Source: Opitutus sp. GAS368 (lineage in GTDB: Bacteria; Verrucomicrobiota; Verrucomicrobiia; Opitutales; Opitutaceae). From it: a stretch of DNA of 37,391 nt. Shown here one piece after another: positions 22,702-31,812 of this stretch. How positions within the stretch are numbered: the stretch's first letter is position 1; each line of letters opens with the position of its first letter. Location: positions 1 to 37,391 of the forward strand of contig CAMDOF010000065.1 in NCBI GenBank assembly GCA_945903465.1, in the 5' to 3' direction. The position numbers and the translations under genes are program-made. Under the pieces are notes generated by a model. It had not been told where the DNA came from, did not search any database, and was given only the letters and a program-made list of their open reading frames with translations.

Positions 22702-23961
22702 ATGTCCGCGACTATTTTTGCCAATCATCCTGAGCCGTCCGATTCCGCCAGTGCGGGGCTGGTTCCGCGAGTGCTGGAGCGGGAGGTGCGCCGGATTTAC
22801 GAACGGAGTCCGTTTTACGCGGAGCGTTTTCCGCTGCATGCGGAGCCTTTGCAATGGGCCTGCTTTCAGGAAATTCCCGTGCTCTCGAAGCGTGAGATCG
22901 TCGCGCGCGGGCATCAGGCATTTTTTGCGGATTACGCGGCGATCGAGCACGGTTTAGCGGCCAAGCAGTTTGAGTATGAGAGCACGGGAGGCACGACGCA
23001 GTCGCCGATGACGGTGATTATGGAGGCGGGTTGGTGGGACGCGCAGACGGCGCGAGCGTACCAGGCTTCGCCGATTTTGCGATCGCTGGTCGGCCGGCCC
23101 TACCGGAAGTGCGTCCTCGCGCCGGTGGGTTGTTCGAGCAACTTGTGCCCCTATGAGGATCACCCCTTTCCGCACCGTTACTTTTCAGGGACGGTGTATC
23201 TGAATTTGTCGAGCGATCCCTTTGCGTTCCCTGAAGCGGAGTGGGATCGCATTGTGCGGGAGTTGCAGGCGACGCAACCAGAAGTGATCGAGGGCGAGCC
23301 GGTTTACCTCTCATTGTTAGCGCGAGCGGCGGGCAGGCGCGGGGTGCGCGTGCCGAGTGTCCGCGCGGTGATTCTCACGTACGGCAAGGCCAGCACGCAG
23401 CATAGTCGGCGGATTTCGGAGGTTTTTCCGGCGGCGCAGGTTGACCTCTACGGGTCGACCGAGGCGGGTTATTTATTTGTGGGCGAGGCCTTCAAGGACA
23501 ACTCACAGGTGGTCGCGGCGAATGCCTTCATTGAGTTGGCCCCGTGGCGGGTGGGCTTGGCGGATGTCTTTCAGATTTATGTGACGACGCGAGAGCGCGA
23601 GGCGATGCCCCTGCTCCGGTATCAGACCGGTGATATTGTGCAGCGGGTGGCGACGGGGTTCCGGTTGTTGGGGCGCGAGGGCAACGTGTATTTTCGGCCC
23701 GACGGCTCGTTGGTTTCCTCGATTGAAATTGATGAGGCGCTCCCCGCGGGTTTCGCGGCTTGGCACTACTCTTTGGTGCAAACGGGGGAGACGCGCTGGG
23801 ACTTCCATTATGTGGCGGATCAGACGATGGACCATGCGGCGACGGAGGGGGCTTTGGCGCAGATGTTAGGGGCGGGGGTGCGGGTGAACGCCTTTCGGCG
23901 GAAATTTATCGCGCCGGCGGCGAGCGGGAAATTTGCGCTGCTGAAGCCGTTGGTGAAATAG
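22702..23961 (+). CDS. PaaK/CapK-like adenylate-forming enzyme
   Basis: The 419-residue protein (ATG 22702) has the motifs of the phenylacetate-CoA ligase superfamily: FEYESTGGTTQSPMTV (the phosphate-binding loop), VDLYGSTEAGYLF (adenine/acyl site) and LLRYQTGDI, with an ERSPFYAERF N-terminal block typical of PaaK relatives. Such enzymes activate a carboxylic acid as its adenylate, often passing it to CoA. The substrate is not evident; the context gives no phenylacetate genes. The frame is open 29 codons upstream but without family features, and a GGAG precedes the chosen start. Confidence 0.8.
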   Translation: MSATIFANHPEPSDSASAGLVPRVLEREVRRIYERSPFYAERFPLHAEPLQWACFQEIPVLSKREIVARGHQAFFADYAAIEHGLAAKQFEYESTGGTTQSPMTVIMEAGWWDAQTARAYQASPILRSLVGRPYRKCVLAPVGCSSNLCPYEDHPFPHRYFSGTVYLNLSSDPFAFPEAEWDRIVRELQATQPEVIEGEPVYLSLLARAAGRRGVRVPSVRAVILTYGKASTQHSRRISEVFPAAQVDLYGSTEAGYLFVGEAFKDNSQVVAANAFIELAPWRVGLADVFQIYVTTREREAMPLLRYQTGDIVQRVATGFRLLGREGNVYFRPDGSLVSSIEIDEALPAGFAAWHYSLVQTGETRWDFHYVADQTMDHAATEGALAQMLGAGVRVNAFRRKFIAPAASGKFALLKPLVK

Positions 23962-24101
23962 TTCGAGTGTCCTCGGGCTTCTCTAAAAGTTTAGGTTCGC
24001 TAATAAGCACGGTGATGTGTGTGCGGCTGACTTTACTTTGACGGAGGCTTGGAAGATCGTAGGCGAGCCTCGTGTTTCCACCCCTTGAGGCACTACTCTC
24101 G

Positions 24102-24875
24102 ATGAATCTTGCAGGCTCTCTCTTTGGCTCCTCAATCGGCCGAAAAATTCTCATGGCCGTTACTGGCCTGATTCTGATCGGTTTTGTGATCGGTCATCTC
24201 GTCGGGAATCTTCAGGTTTTCCAGCATCCTGACCATCTCAACGGCTATGCGCAGTTTCTTCACCAACTGGGGCCGCTCCTCTGGGTGGCGCGCATCGGAC
24301 TGCTGGTGGCCGTCGTGATTCATATCTGGGCGGCAACCGTGCTGACCCTGGAAAACAACCGGGCGAGGGGCACTCCTTATGGCTTTAAGCATACGATCCA
24401 AGCGACCCTCGCTTCTCGGATGATGCGCGTGACGGGCTACGTCGTGCTGGGTTTTCTGCTCTACCACATTGCGCACTTCACGATGGGCGCGGCGCAGTCA
24501 TCGACTTTTAAGGAAAACCTCCCCGCGTACACGATGCAGCATGAATATCGGGTCGCCGGCTTTCCCGTGGTGGCGGCCGGAGCCAAGGTGTTGGATGTTC
24601 ACTCGATGGTGATCCTCGGTTTTCAGAGCCCCGTGGTGGCGCTTTTTTACATCATCGCGGTCGGCTTGCTGAGCTTTCACTTGTTGCATGGCTTCGACAG
24701 CCTGTTTCAGACTTTGGGGCTCCGTTCGACCCGCTGGGCGGGTGGACTGCGCAAGGTGGCTCTCTGGCTTTGCCTCGCTTATTTCGCCGGTAATCTGGCG
24801 ATTCCCGGGGCGGTCCTTCTCGGCAAGCTCTCCCCCCGTGCGGTGGGCATCTCGGCCGCTCCCGCGCAACGTTAA
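24102..24875 (+). CDS. sdhC: Succinate dehydrogenase cytochrome b subunit (type B)
   Basis: The 257-residue protein has five hydrophobic segments, beginning with SIGRKILMAVTGLILIGFVI and GHLVGNLQVF. Histidines in the membrane segments (GHLVGN, VIHIWAA, LLYHIAHFT, SFHLLHGFDS) are candidates for ligating the two b hemes of the single-polypeptide cytochrome b558 anchor found with type-B succinate dehydrogenases/fumarate reductases. It anchors SdhAB to the cytoplasmic membrane and passes electrons to quinone. The ATG at 24102 is preferred over a GTG 30 bp upstream because the family starts just before the SLFGSSIGRK segment. sdhA follows after 17 bp. Confidence 0.92.
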   Translation: MNLAGSLFGSSIGRKILMAVTGLILIGFVIGHLVGNLQVFQHPDHLNGYAQFLHQLGPLLWVARIGLLVAVVIHIWAATVLTLENNRARGTPYGFKHTIQATLASRMMRVTGYVVLGFLLYHIAHFTMGAAQSSTFKENLPAYTMQHEYRVAGFPVVAAGAKVLDVHSMVILGFQSPVVALFYIIAVGLLSFHLLHGFDSLFQTLGLRSTRWAGGLRKVALWLCLAYFAGNLAIPGAVLLGKLSPRAVGISAAPAQR

Positions 24876-24892
24876 CCCTCCGCCCTCCTGCC

Positions 24893-26815
24893 ATGGCTAC
24901 CCTCGACTCTAAGGTTCCCTCCGGTCCGCTCGCTGATAAATGGCGCAAGCACAAGGTGGACATCAAGCTCGTCAATCCTGCGAATAAGCGAAAGTACGAG
25001 GTGATCGTCGTCGGGGCCGGCCTCGCCGGTTCCTCGGCGGCCTCGTCGCTCGCTGATATGGGTTACAAGGTGAAGAGTTTCGTCTTTCATGATAGCCCGC
25101 GCCGGGCCCATTCGATTGCCGCGCAGGGTGGCATCAACGCGGCGAAGAATTACCAGAACGACGGCGATAGTGTGCATCGGCTTTTCTACGATACGATCAA
25201 GGGTGGTGACTATCGCTCCCGCGAGGCCAACGTTCATCGGTTGGCCGAGGTCTCGGTCAATATTATCGACCAATGTGTGGCGCAGGGGGTCCCCTTTGCG
25301 CGCGAATACGGCGGCCTGCTGGCCAATCGGTCCTTCGGCGGCGCCCAAGTCTCGCGGACATTTTATGCGCGTGGCCAGACGGGGCAGCAATTGCTGCTCG
25401 GCGCTTACTCGGCGTTGATGCGCACCGTCGGCGCGGGCACGGTTGAGCTGCACACGCAGAGTGAGATGCTCGATCTCGTGATCGTGGATGGTCAGGCCAA
25501 GGGGATTATCGTCCGTAATCTCATTTCAGGTGCGATCGAGCGTTACTCAGCTGATGCCGTGGTCTTGGCGACCGGTGGTTATGGCAATGTGTTCAACCTT
25601 TCGACCTATGCTCGGGGCTCGAATGTCACTGCGAGCTGGCGTGCTTACAAGCGTGGGGCTTGTTTTGCGAACCCTTGCTATACGCAGATTCACCCGACCT
25701 GTATTCCGGTGAGCGGCGACTATCAGTCGAAACTTACGCTGATGTCGGAGTCGTTGCGCAATGACGGCCGCATCTGGGTGCCTAAAAACGCCAGTGACAG
25801 CGGGAAGGATCCGAACAGCCTTTCCGAAGGCGATCGCGATTATTTCTTGGAGCGGATGTATCCGTCCTTTGGCAACCTCTGCCCACGCGACATTGCCTCG
25901 CGCGCGGCCAAGCGGGTATGCGACGAGGGGAGGGGCGTCGGTCCAACGGGCCTCGGAGTGTATCTCGATTTCTCTGAGGCGATTCGTCGCTTAGGGGAGA
26001 ACGTCGTGCGCGAACGCTACGGTAATCTTTTCGACATCTATCACGAAATCACGGCGGAGAGCGCTTATCAGAAGCCGATGCGGATCTTCCCGGCCGTGCA
26101 TTATACGATGGGCGGCCTGTGGGTGGATTATAATTTGATGTCGAATATCCCAGGATTGTTCGTGCTGGGTGAGGCCAATTTCTCCGATCACGGTGCGAAT
26201 CGGCTCGGGGCGAGTGCGCTGATGCAAGGGCTGGCAGACGGCTATTTCGTGATTCCCTACACCATTGGTGATTACCTCGCGGGGCAGAAATCAGGGTCGC
26301 GACCGAGTGTCGATGGGGCGGAATTCAAGGCGGCGGAGCAGAATATCGTGACGATGACGAAGCGTTTTCTCGAAAATCGTGGCAAGGCCACGGTGAGTCA
26401 TTTTCACAAGCGCCTCGGCAAGTTGATGTGGGAGTATTGCGGTATGGCGCGGACCAAGTCAGGGTTGGCGGCCGCCCTGCAGAAAATTGCCGCCCTCCGC
26501 GAGGAATTTTGGGCCACCGTTTTGGTGCCGGGCTCCGCGGAGACGCTCAACCAATCTTTGGAACAGGCGGGGCGAGTGATCGATTTTATCGAGTTGGGCG
26601 AACTGATGTGCCGGGACGCTTTGACGCGGGAGGAAAGTTGTGGCGGGCATTTTCGCGAGGAGCACCAATACCCGGATGGCGAGTGCAAACGCGATGATGA
26701 GAAGTTCGGTCACGTGGCCGCGTGGGAGTTTCAAGGCGTCGGTCAGACGCCATTGCGCAATGCTGAGCCCCTCAATTATGAGTCGGTGAAAATGAGTGTC
26801 CGAAATTATAAATAA
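24893..26815 (+). CDS. sdhA: Succinate dehydrogenase flavoprotein subunit
   Basis: The 640-residue protein has an FAD-binding Rossmann motif VVGAGLAGSSAA (40-51), the covalent-FAD histidine H73 within RAHSIAAQGG, and the substrate-site motifs QIHPTCIP, PRDIASRAAK and HYTMGGLWVDYN. The overall length and the C-terminal CGGHFREEHQYPDGECKRDD segment match the type-B (Bacillus/Wolinella/Bacteroides-like) flavoproteins. It oxidises succinate to fumarate in the TCA cycle, or the reverse in fumarate respiration, on the cytoplasmic face of the membrane. It is the middle gene of sdhCAB, with 36 bp to sdhB. Confidence 0.96.
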   Translation: MATLDSKVPSGPLADKWRKHKVDIKLVNPANKRKYEVIVVGAGLAGSSAASSLADMGYKVKSFVFHDSPRRAHSIAAQGGINAAKNYQNDGDSVHRLFYDTIKGGDYRSREANVHRLAEVSVNIIDQCVAQGVPFAREYGGLLANRSFGGAQVSRTFYARGQTGQQLLLGAYSALMRTVGAGTVELHTQSEMLDLVIVDGQAKGIIVRNLISGAIERYSADAVVLATGGYGNVFNLSTYARGSNVTASWRAYKRGACFANPCYTQIHPTCIPVSGDYQSKLTLMSESLRNDGRIWVPKNASDSGKDPNSLSEGDRDYFLERMYPSFGNLCPRDIASRAAKRVCDEGRGVGPTGLGVYLDFSEAIRRLGENVVRERYGNLFDIYHEITAESAYQKPMRIFPAVHYTMGGLWVDYNLMSNIPGLFVLGEANFSDHGANRLGASALMQGLADGYFVIPYTIGDYLAGQKSGSRPSVDGAEFKAAEQNIVTMTKRFLENRGKATVSHFHKRLGKLMWEYCGMARTKSGLAAALQKIAALREEFWATVLVPGSAETLNQSLEQAGRVIDFIELGELMCRDALTREESCGGHFREEHQYPDGECKRDDEKFGHVAAWEFQGVGQTPLRNAEPLNYESVKMSVRNYK

Positions 26816-26851
26816 GCGGGCGTCGCAAATCCTGAAATCCTAACTGCTCCC

Positions 26852-27661
26852 ATGGTTGCCGAAAATACCGCCAAGAATCTCTCCATCACCCTGCGTGTCT
26901 GGCGTCAGGACGGCCCGCAGGCCGTCGGAAAATTCGTTGATTATCAGTCGAAGGATCTGAGCCCGAACATGTCGTTCCTGGAGATGCTCGATGTCGTCAA
27001 CGACGACTTGACGTTGAAGGGAGAGCCGCCGATCGCGTTTGCGCATGACTGCCGCGAAGGCATCTGCGGGACTTGCTCATGCACAATCAACGGCCAGCCC
27101 CACGGTCCGGGCAAAGGCGTGGCGACCTGCCAAGTTTATATGCGGACTTTCCGCGATGGCGATGTGATCACGGTCGAGCCGTTTCGCGCGGCGGCCTTCC
27201 CGATCGTTAAGGACCTCATCACGGACCGGAGCGCCTTCGACAAGATTCAGCAGGCGGGTGGTTTTATCACTGCGCGGGCCGGTTCCGCACCGGAGGCCAA
27301 CGCACTCCCGGTGCCCAAGCCAGACGCGGATCTGGCGATGGACGCCGCCACGTGCATCGGTTGCGGTGCGTGCGTCGCGGCGTGCAAAAATGCCAGCGCG
27401 ATGTTATTCGTGGGCGCCAAAGTCAGTCACTTGGGGATTCTGCCGCAAGGCCAGGCGGAGCGGGATAAACGTGTGGTGGCGATGGTGGATACCATGGACG
27501 CGCTGGGTTTTGGTAATTGCACCAACCAATACGAGTGCAGCGCCGCCTGTCCCAAATTGATTTCCCACGATTTTATTTCCCGGATGAATCGTGATTATCT
27601 CGCGGCGACCGTGCGGGCGGCCTTCAAGGCGGTCTCGCTGGGCGGCAGCGGCGGAAGTTGA
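26852..27661 (+). CDS. sdhB: Succinate dehydrogenase iron-sulfur subunit
   Basis: The 269-residue protein shows all three cluster-binding sets: C67, C72, C75 and C93 for [2Fe-2S] (CREGICGTC...ATCQ); C168-x2-C171-x2-C174-x3-C178 for [4Fe-4S] (CIGCGACVAAC); and C223, C229, C233 for [3Fe-4S] (CTNQYECSAAC). It carries electrons from SdhA FAD to the quinone site in SdhC. It is the last gene of the operon; a GC-rich hairpin follows 20 bp after the stop. Confidence 0.96.
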   Translation: MVAENTAKNLSITLRVWRQDGPQAVGKFVDYQSKDLSPNMSFLEMLDVVNDDLTLKGEPPIAFAHDCREGICGTCSCTINGQPHGPGKGVATCQVYMRTFRDGDVITVEPFRAAAFPIVKDLITDRSAFDKIQQAGGFITARAGSAPEANALPVPKPDADLAMDAATCIGCGACVAACKNASAMLFVGAKVSHLGILPQGQAERDKRVVAMVDTMDALGFGNCTNQYECSAACPKLISHDFISRMNRDYLAATVRAAFKAVSLGGSGGS

Positions 27662-27680
27662 CCCAGCAGGTCTTCGCACC

Positions 27681-27700
27681 GGGCCGAGTCCGCTCGGCCC
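27681..27700. repeat. GC-rich 8-4-8 hairpin after sdhB
   Basis: GGGCCGAG-TCCG-CTCGGCCC is a perfect 8-bp stem with a 4-nt loop. No T-tract follows, so it may be a REP-like element or an mRNA 3'-end stabiliser rather than a classical terminator. The stem-loop dimensions equal those of the hairpins in the repeats at 6311 and 37092. Confidence 0.7.
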
Positions 27701-27744
27701 TGTCCGCTTCGCGTCTTCGAGGGATGCGGAAGAGCCGGCGTCTC

Positions 27745-28011
27745 TTAAAATATCGACAAGGCTTTCGCGCTCTCGAGCACGACCCACGCGCCGCTGACGG
27801 CGACCGCCAATCGCAAAATATTTTTGATTAATCTGCTACCTCGCAGCAGAGAATCCTGACGATCTGTATCGATCGAACGGCGATTGGTCTGATTGAGAAA
27901 GCTTACAAATCGCGGGTCGCGAAAGCGACCGCCCCGATCGCGCCGGAGGCCAAATCGGAGCTGAGGCCGACGGAGCAGGTTGAGAACAAAACGAAGCACG
28001 AGAGCACTCAC
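27745..28011 (-). CDS. Possible small membrane protein, weak evidence
   Basis: An 88-codon frame reads, near its C-terminus, SRLIKNILRLAVAVSGAWVV then LESAKALSIF, a plausible membrane helix, preceded by a strongly basic Arg-rich part. It fills most of the 426-bp gap between sdhB and lysA, which otherwise holds only the hairpin at 27681. I recognise no family and see no ribosome binding site, so it may be fortuitous. Confidence 0.25.
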   Translation of the reverse strand: MSALVLRFVLNLLRRPQLRFGLRRDRGGRFRDPRFVSFLNQTNRRSIDTDRQDSLLRGSRLIKNILRLAVAVSGAWVVLESAKALSIF

Positions 28012-28087
28012 GAAATTTGGAGTGGTTTTTTCAAGAGGAAAGTCGCTACCGTCACAACTTTCCCGCGAATTTATCGCCCCTACCGAA

Positions 28088-29392
28088 ATGCATCACTTTC
28101 ACTACGCTGGCTCCGACCTCCATTGTGAATCCGTCGACCTCGACGCCGTGGCGAAGCTCTACGGTACGCCGACCTATGTTTACAGCGCAGCGACGATGGA
28201 GGATAATTTCCGTCGCCTCCAGCGGGGCCTCGCGGGTCTCGACGCCCAGCTTTGCTATGCGATGAAGGCGAACTCGAACATCGCGCTGCTCCGGCATTTT
28301 TCGAATCTTGGCGCGGGCTTTGATTTGGTGAGTGGCGGCGAGGTTCGTCGCGTGCTCGCCGCCGGGGCCAACGTGCATACCAGTGTCTTTGCGGGCGTGG
28401 GTAAGAGTGAAGCGGAGATTAAGCTCGCCCTGGAAAATGGAATCTTTTCGTTTCATGTTGAGAGTGAGCCGGAGCTCTCACGCATCAATCACGTCGCGGG
28501 GAAACTCGGGGTGAAGGCGCCGATTGCGATCCGCGTCAATCCGGACGTCGACGCGCCCACGCACGCCAAGATTACGACGGGCAAGAGTGACAACAAGTTT
28601 GGTATCCCGTTGAAGTATGCGGCGGCCGCGTACGAGGCGGCCGCAAAATATCCGAACCTCGCGATCAAGGGGGTGCAGATGCACATCGGCTCGCAGCTCA
28701 CCTCGGTCGGACCGTTTGTCGAGGCGGTTGAGAAGGTCGGTCCGTTTGCGGCGGAGTTGAAGGCGAGGCACGGCATCACGTATTTCTCGATTGGGGGCGG
28801 CATGGGTATCGTCTACAAGGACGCTCTCGCGAGCGGCCAGCGGGCGTGGTGGGACGCGCAGCCGGCGGACAAGCGTCCGCTCACTCCGGAGACGTATGGC
28901 GCTGCGCTGGTGCCCCGGTTGCAACCGCTCGGATTGAAGATCCTTTTGGAGCACGGTCGTTTCATGGTCGGCAACTCGGGTGTGTTGGTGTCGCGGGTCG
29001 AGCATCTCAAGCGCGCCGCGGGTAAGAATTTTCTAATCGTGGATGCGGCCATGAACGATCTGGTGCGACCGGCGATGTACGATAGCTACCATGAAATTGT
29101 CCCGGTGCAGCGTGATTCATCGCGCCGTGCACTGACGGTCGACGTGGTGGGACCGATTTGCGAGAGCGCCGATTGTTTCGCGAAAGATCGGCCGATGCAG
29201 GAGCTGGGCGAAGGCGAGTTGATCGCGTTTATGAGCGCAGGCGCGTATGGTTATACGATGGCGAGCCGCTATAACACGCGTGGTATGGCCGCGGAAGTGC
29301 TCGTCAGAGGCAGCGCCTTTGAGCAGATCAACGCGCGCGAGACCTTCGAGCAGATGGTGGCGGGCGAGAGGATTCCCGCCTTCTTGAAATAA
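28088..29392 (+). CDS. lysA: Diaminopimelate decarboxylase
   Basis: The 434-residue PLP enzyme of alanine-racemase fold type III has the Schiff-base lysine K60 in LCYAMKANSN, the glycine-rich phosphate loop ISIGGG-like (YFSIGGGMGIVY), EHGRFMVGNSG, and the second-half catalytic motif GPICESADCFAKDR with its Cys, followed by MSAGAYGYTMASRYN. It decarboxylates meso-diaminopimelate to L-lysine, the last step of lysine synthesis. The ATG at 28088 is chosen because MHHFHYAGSDLHCESVDLDA is the usual family N-terminus; the frame is open 108 bp further upstream but without homology. No lysine riboswitch structure was recognised upstream. Confidence 0.95.
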   Translation: MHHFHYAGSDLHCESVDLDAVAKLYGTPTYVYSAATMEDNFRRLQRGLAGLDAQLCYAMKANSNIALLRHFSNLGAGFDLVSGGEVRRVLAAGANVHTSVFAGVGKSEAEIKLALENGIFSFHVESEPELSRINHVAGKLGVKAPIAIRVNPDVDAPTHAKITTGKSDNKFGIPLKYAAAAYEAAAKYPNLAIKGVQMHIGSQLTSVGPFVEAVEKVGPFAAELKARHGITYFSIGGGMGIVYKDALASGQRAWWDAQPADKRPLTPETYGAALVPRLQPLGLKILLEHGRFMVGNSGVLVSRVEHLKRAAGKNFLIVDAAMNDLVRPAMYDSYHEIVPVQRDSSRRALTVDVVGPICESADCFAKDRPMQELGEGELIAFMSAGAYGYTMASRYNTRGMAAEVLVRGSAFEQINARETFEQMVAGERIPAFLK

Positions 29393-29587
29393 TTCTTCGG
29401 CCCCGTGCTCTTCCGTCCCCAAGTCCTCCACTTGCGGAGAATCTCGGCGTGGGCTTGCGAAGTTTCGGCGCCGCGCACTTTTTTTCTAGAAAGCACCTAA
29501 ACCGCCGGTGCTCCGAACGAATGCGTAGATTGATGGCGGCCGCAGCTTTTTCGTGTCTTTCCGCAGTTTCTTGGTTAATCCGTTCTT

Positions 29588-30595
29588 ATGAAATTCGTCG
29601 TCGTCGGAGCCGGCGCTTGGGGCACGGCGTTTGCGTTGCATCTGGCGCGCGGCGGTCATGCGGTCGCGCTCGTGCCGCGCCGCGAAGAGCAGGCGCGCTT
29701 GCTCGCGGTGACGCGTGAGAACGTCGATTATCTGCCAGGCGTCGCCTTGCCTCCGGCTGTCGTCGTGACCGCGGATCTCGCTCGGGTGAGCGGAGCGGCC
29801 GACGTCGTGTTGCTGGCGTGCCCTGCGCAGGCTTTGCGGGAAACGTGTGCCCGTCTGCCGGCGGCTCGGATAGTTCTGAGCCTGGCCAAGGGGTTGGAAG
29901 TCGCGACGCATTTGCGACCGTCGCAGGTGCTGGCGGCGGTGCTACCGGGCGCGGTCGTCGGAGCCTTGACCGGACCCACCCAAGCACTCGGCGTGGCGCA
30001 AGGGGACCCCTCCGCGATGGTGCTGGCGACGGCGGGTTTAGGGGCGGGCGAGTTGCAGGATTTGCAGGCGGCGATGAGTGGACCGAGCCTGAGGATTTAT
30101 ACGAGTGACGACCTTGCGGGGGTTGAGTTTGGCGGCTGCCTGAAGAATATCTATGCCATTGCGGCGGGTTGTTGCGACGGCCTGAAACTGGGTGACAATA
30201 CCAAGGCGGGACTGCTTACGCGGGCGCTTGCCGAGATGGTTCGAGTGGGGCTGGCGCTGGGTGCGCGAGCGGAAACTTTTTATGGTCTCAGCGGTTTCGG
30301 AGATCTCGTGGCGACGTGTTACGGCGGGTGGAGCCGCAATCGAGAATTTGGCCAACGCATTGGTGAGGGTCTCCCCGTGGCTGAACTCATCGCCAACCGT
30401 CGGACCGTCGTCGAAGGGTACAAGACGACGCTGGCTTTTGCCGAATTATGTGCCGGGCGCCAAATCGACGCGCCGATTTTGCACGAGATGCAGGCCATCC
30501 TCGCGCAGGGCAAGAAACCGGCGGCCGCACTGGCGTCGTTGATGACGCGCGAGTTGAAAGCGGAGGCGGTCGGTGCAAAGGCGGTCGCGCTATGA
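29588..30595 (+). CDS. gpsA: Glycerol-3-phosphate dehydrogenase [NAD(P)+]
   Basis: The 335-residue protein has the N-terminal NAD-binding motif VVVGAGAWGTAFA (residues 4-16), LSLAKGLEV, a substrate-domain LKNIYAIAAG with the catalytic lysine, and LGDNTKAGLLTRALAEM. It reduces dihydroxyacetone phosphate to sn-glycerol-3-phosphate for phospholipid synthesis in the cytoplasm. Where most relatives read SGPSFA the sequence is TGPTQA, a mild deviation. The stop overlaps the ATG of the ribokinase-like gene by 4 bp (ATGA), so the two are translationally coupled. Confidence 0.94.
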   Translation: MKFVVVGAGAWGTAFALHLARGGHAVALVPRREEQARLLAVTRENVDYLPGVALPPAVVVTADLARVSGAADVVLLACPAQALRETCARLPAARIVLSLAKGLEVATHLRPSQVLAAVLPGAVVGALTGPTQALGVAQGDPSAMVLATAGLGAGELQDLQAAMSGPSLRIYTSDDLAGVEFGGCLKNIYAIAAGCCDGLKLGDNTKAGLLTRALAEMVRVGLALGARAETFYGLSGFGDLVATCYGGWSRNREFGQRIGEGLPVAELIANRRTVVEGYKTTLAFAELCAGRQIDAPILHEMQAILAQGKKPAAALASLMTRELKAEAVGAKAVAL

Positions 30596-31572
30596 AGTCG
30601 CGGCAGCGCGTGACGGTGCTGGGTGCGCTCAACGTCGATCACATCTGGCAGGTGCCCATGCTGCCGCGACCCGGCGAGACGATCCTCGCCTCGGTGGTCC
30701 AGCGGCAGCCAGGTGGTAAAGGGGCCAATCAAGCGGTGGCGGCCGCGCGTCAGGGTGCGCCGGTGACGTTGGTGGGTGCGGTGGGCGACGATGCCGACGG
30801 GGACCTCTATCGCTCCCAGTTGATCGCGGAAGGGATTGCCGTTGGGTGCGTCGCGCGCGTGGCGGGCGTCGCCACGGGGACTGCCCACGTCTACGTCGAC
30901 CCCCAAGGTGAAAATCTCATCGTGGTCGATCGCGGGGCGAACGCGCGGGTCGACCTCGCTGCCCTTGGCGGCGTCCTTGCCGACACCGCGGTGCTGCTGG
31001 TGCAACTGGAGTGTCCGCTCGAGGTAGCGGTGGGCGCCCTGCAACTCGCGGCGCAGCACGGTGTGCGGAGCATCCTGAACGCGTCGCCGCCGCACCCCGC
31101 CTTCCCGTGGGGCGCGCACCTGATCGATACGGTGATCGTTAATGAGCACGAGTGTCGCGAGTGTTTCGGATATACGCCGGCGGCCTTGGCGGCACTTTCG
31201 CCGGCCGATCGCTGCGCATGGTTGGTGGCGCACAACGTCCGGCACGTGGTGATTACGCAAGGCGCGGAGCCGACGCTCCACGTTGCGGCGGATGGCGCGG
31301 AGGTCGTGCCGACGTTTCGAGTCGTGCCGCGGGATACGGTGGGCGCCGGCGACACGTTTGCGGGGGCGCTCGCGGCCGAGCTCTCCGGCGGGCGCGAGTG
31401 GGGGCCCGCGCTGCGTTATGCGAATGTGGCCGCGGCGCTCTCGACGCTCGCCATCGGCGCTCAGGCCGCGATGCCTCGCCGGGCGGTGGTGGCCGCCGCC
31501 ATCGCGCGTGACGGGGCGATTCATTCCCCCATGCCGCGTGTCACGGAATACCTGATACGTGACTTCCCCTAG
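30592..31572 (+). CDS. Ribokinase-like PfkB-family sugar kinase
   Basis: The 326-residue protein carries both PfkB signatures: QPGGKGANQAVAAARQG (residues 39-55) and DTVGAGDTFAGALA (248-261) with the catalytic base D254. NVDHIWQVPMLPRPGE at the N-terminus is the substrate-side motif common to ribokinases. It phosphorylates a sugar, most likely ribose, at the 5 position using ATP. No ribose transporter is adjacent, so the substrate is inferred from similarity. The 4-bp overlap with gpsA sets the start. Confidence 0.88.
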   Translation: MKSRQRVTVLGALNVDHIWQVPMLPRPGETILASVVQRQPGGKGANQAVAAARQGAPVTLVGAVGDDADGDLYRSQLIAEGIAVGCVARVAGVATGTAHVYVDPQGENLIVVDRGANARVDLAALGGVLADTAVLLVQLECPLEVAVGALQLAAQHGVRSILNASPPHPAFPWGAHLIDTVIVNEHECRECFGYTPAALAALSPADRCAWLVAHNVRHVVITQGAEPTLHVAADGAEVVPTFRVVPRDTVGAGDTFAGALAAELSGGREWGPALRYANVAAALSTLAIGAQAAMPRRAVVAAAIARDGAIHSPMPRVTEYLIRDFP

Positions 31573-31812
31573 CCACAGTGGCAGGGGCCACGCCAGCGAA
31601 CTGCGGTCGGCGTCCTGGGCCGTCCTGCAGTCGGCCGAAGCCGTCGCGCGAAGGCCACGGCAAATACCGCGGCGACTCGCGTGGCATTTTTTGCTTGCTG
31701 GCCGTAAGCGAGGCGCGATCTCGGCGCTGCGACCGTCAGCGGTTTCCCAAGAATCGCTTAATCACCGCAGAGATGAGATCACCGCGCAGGGCGTAAAAGC
31801 GGCCCGAGGTTC

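Noticed and set aside
27662..28087. Lysine riboswitch upstream of lysA
   Set aside because: No multi-helix junction or conserved lysine-box segments could be found by eye; only the 8-4-8 hairpin after sdhB is present.
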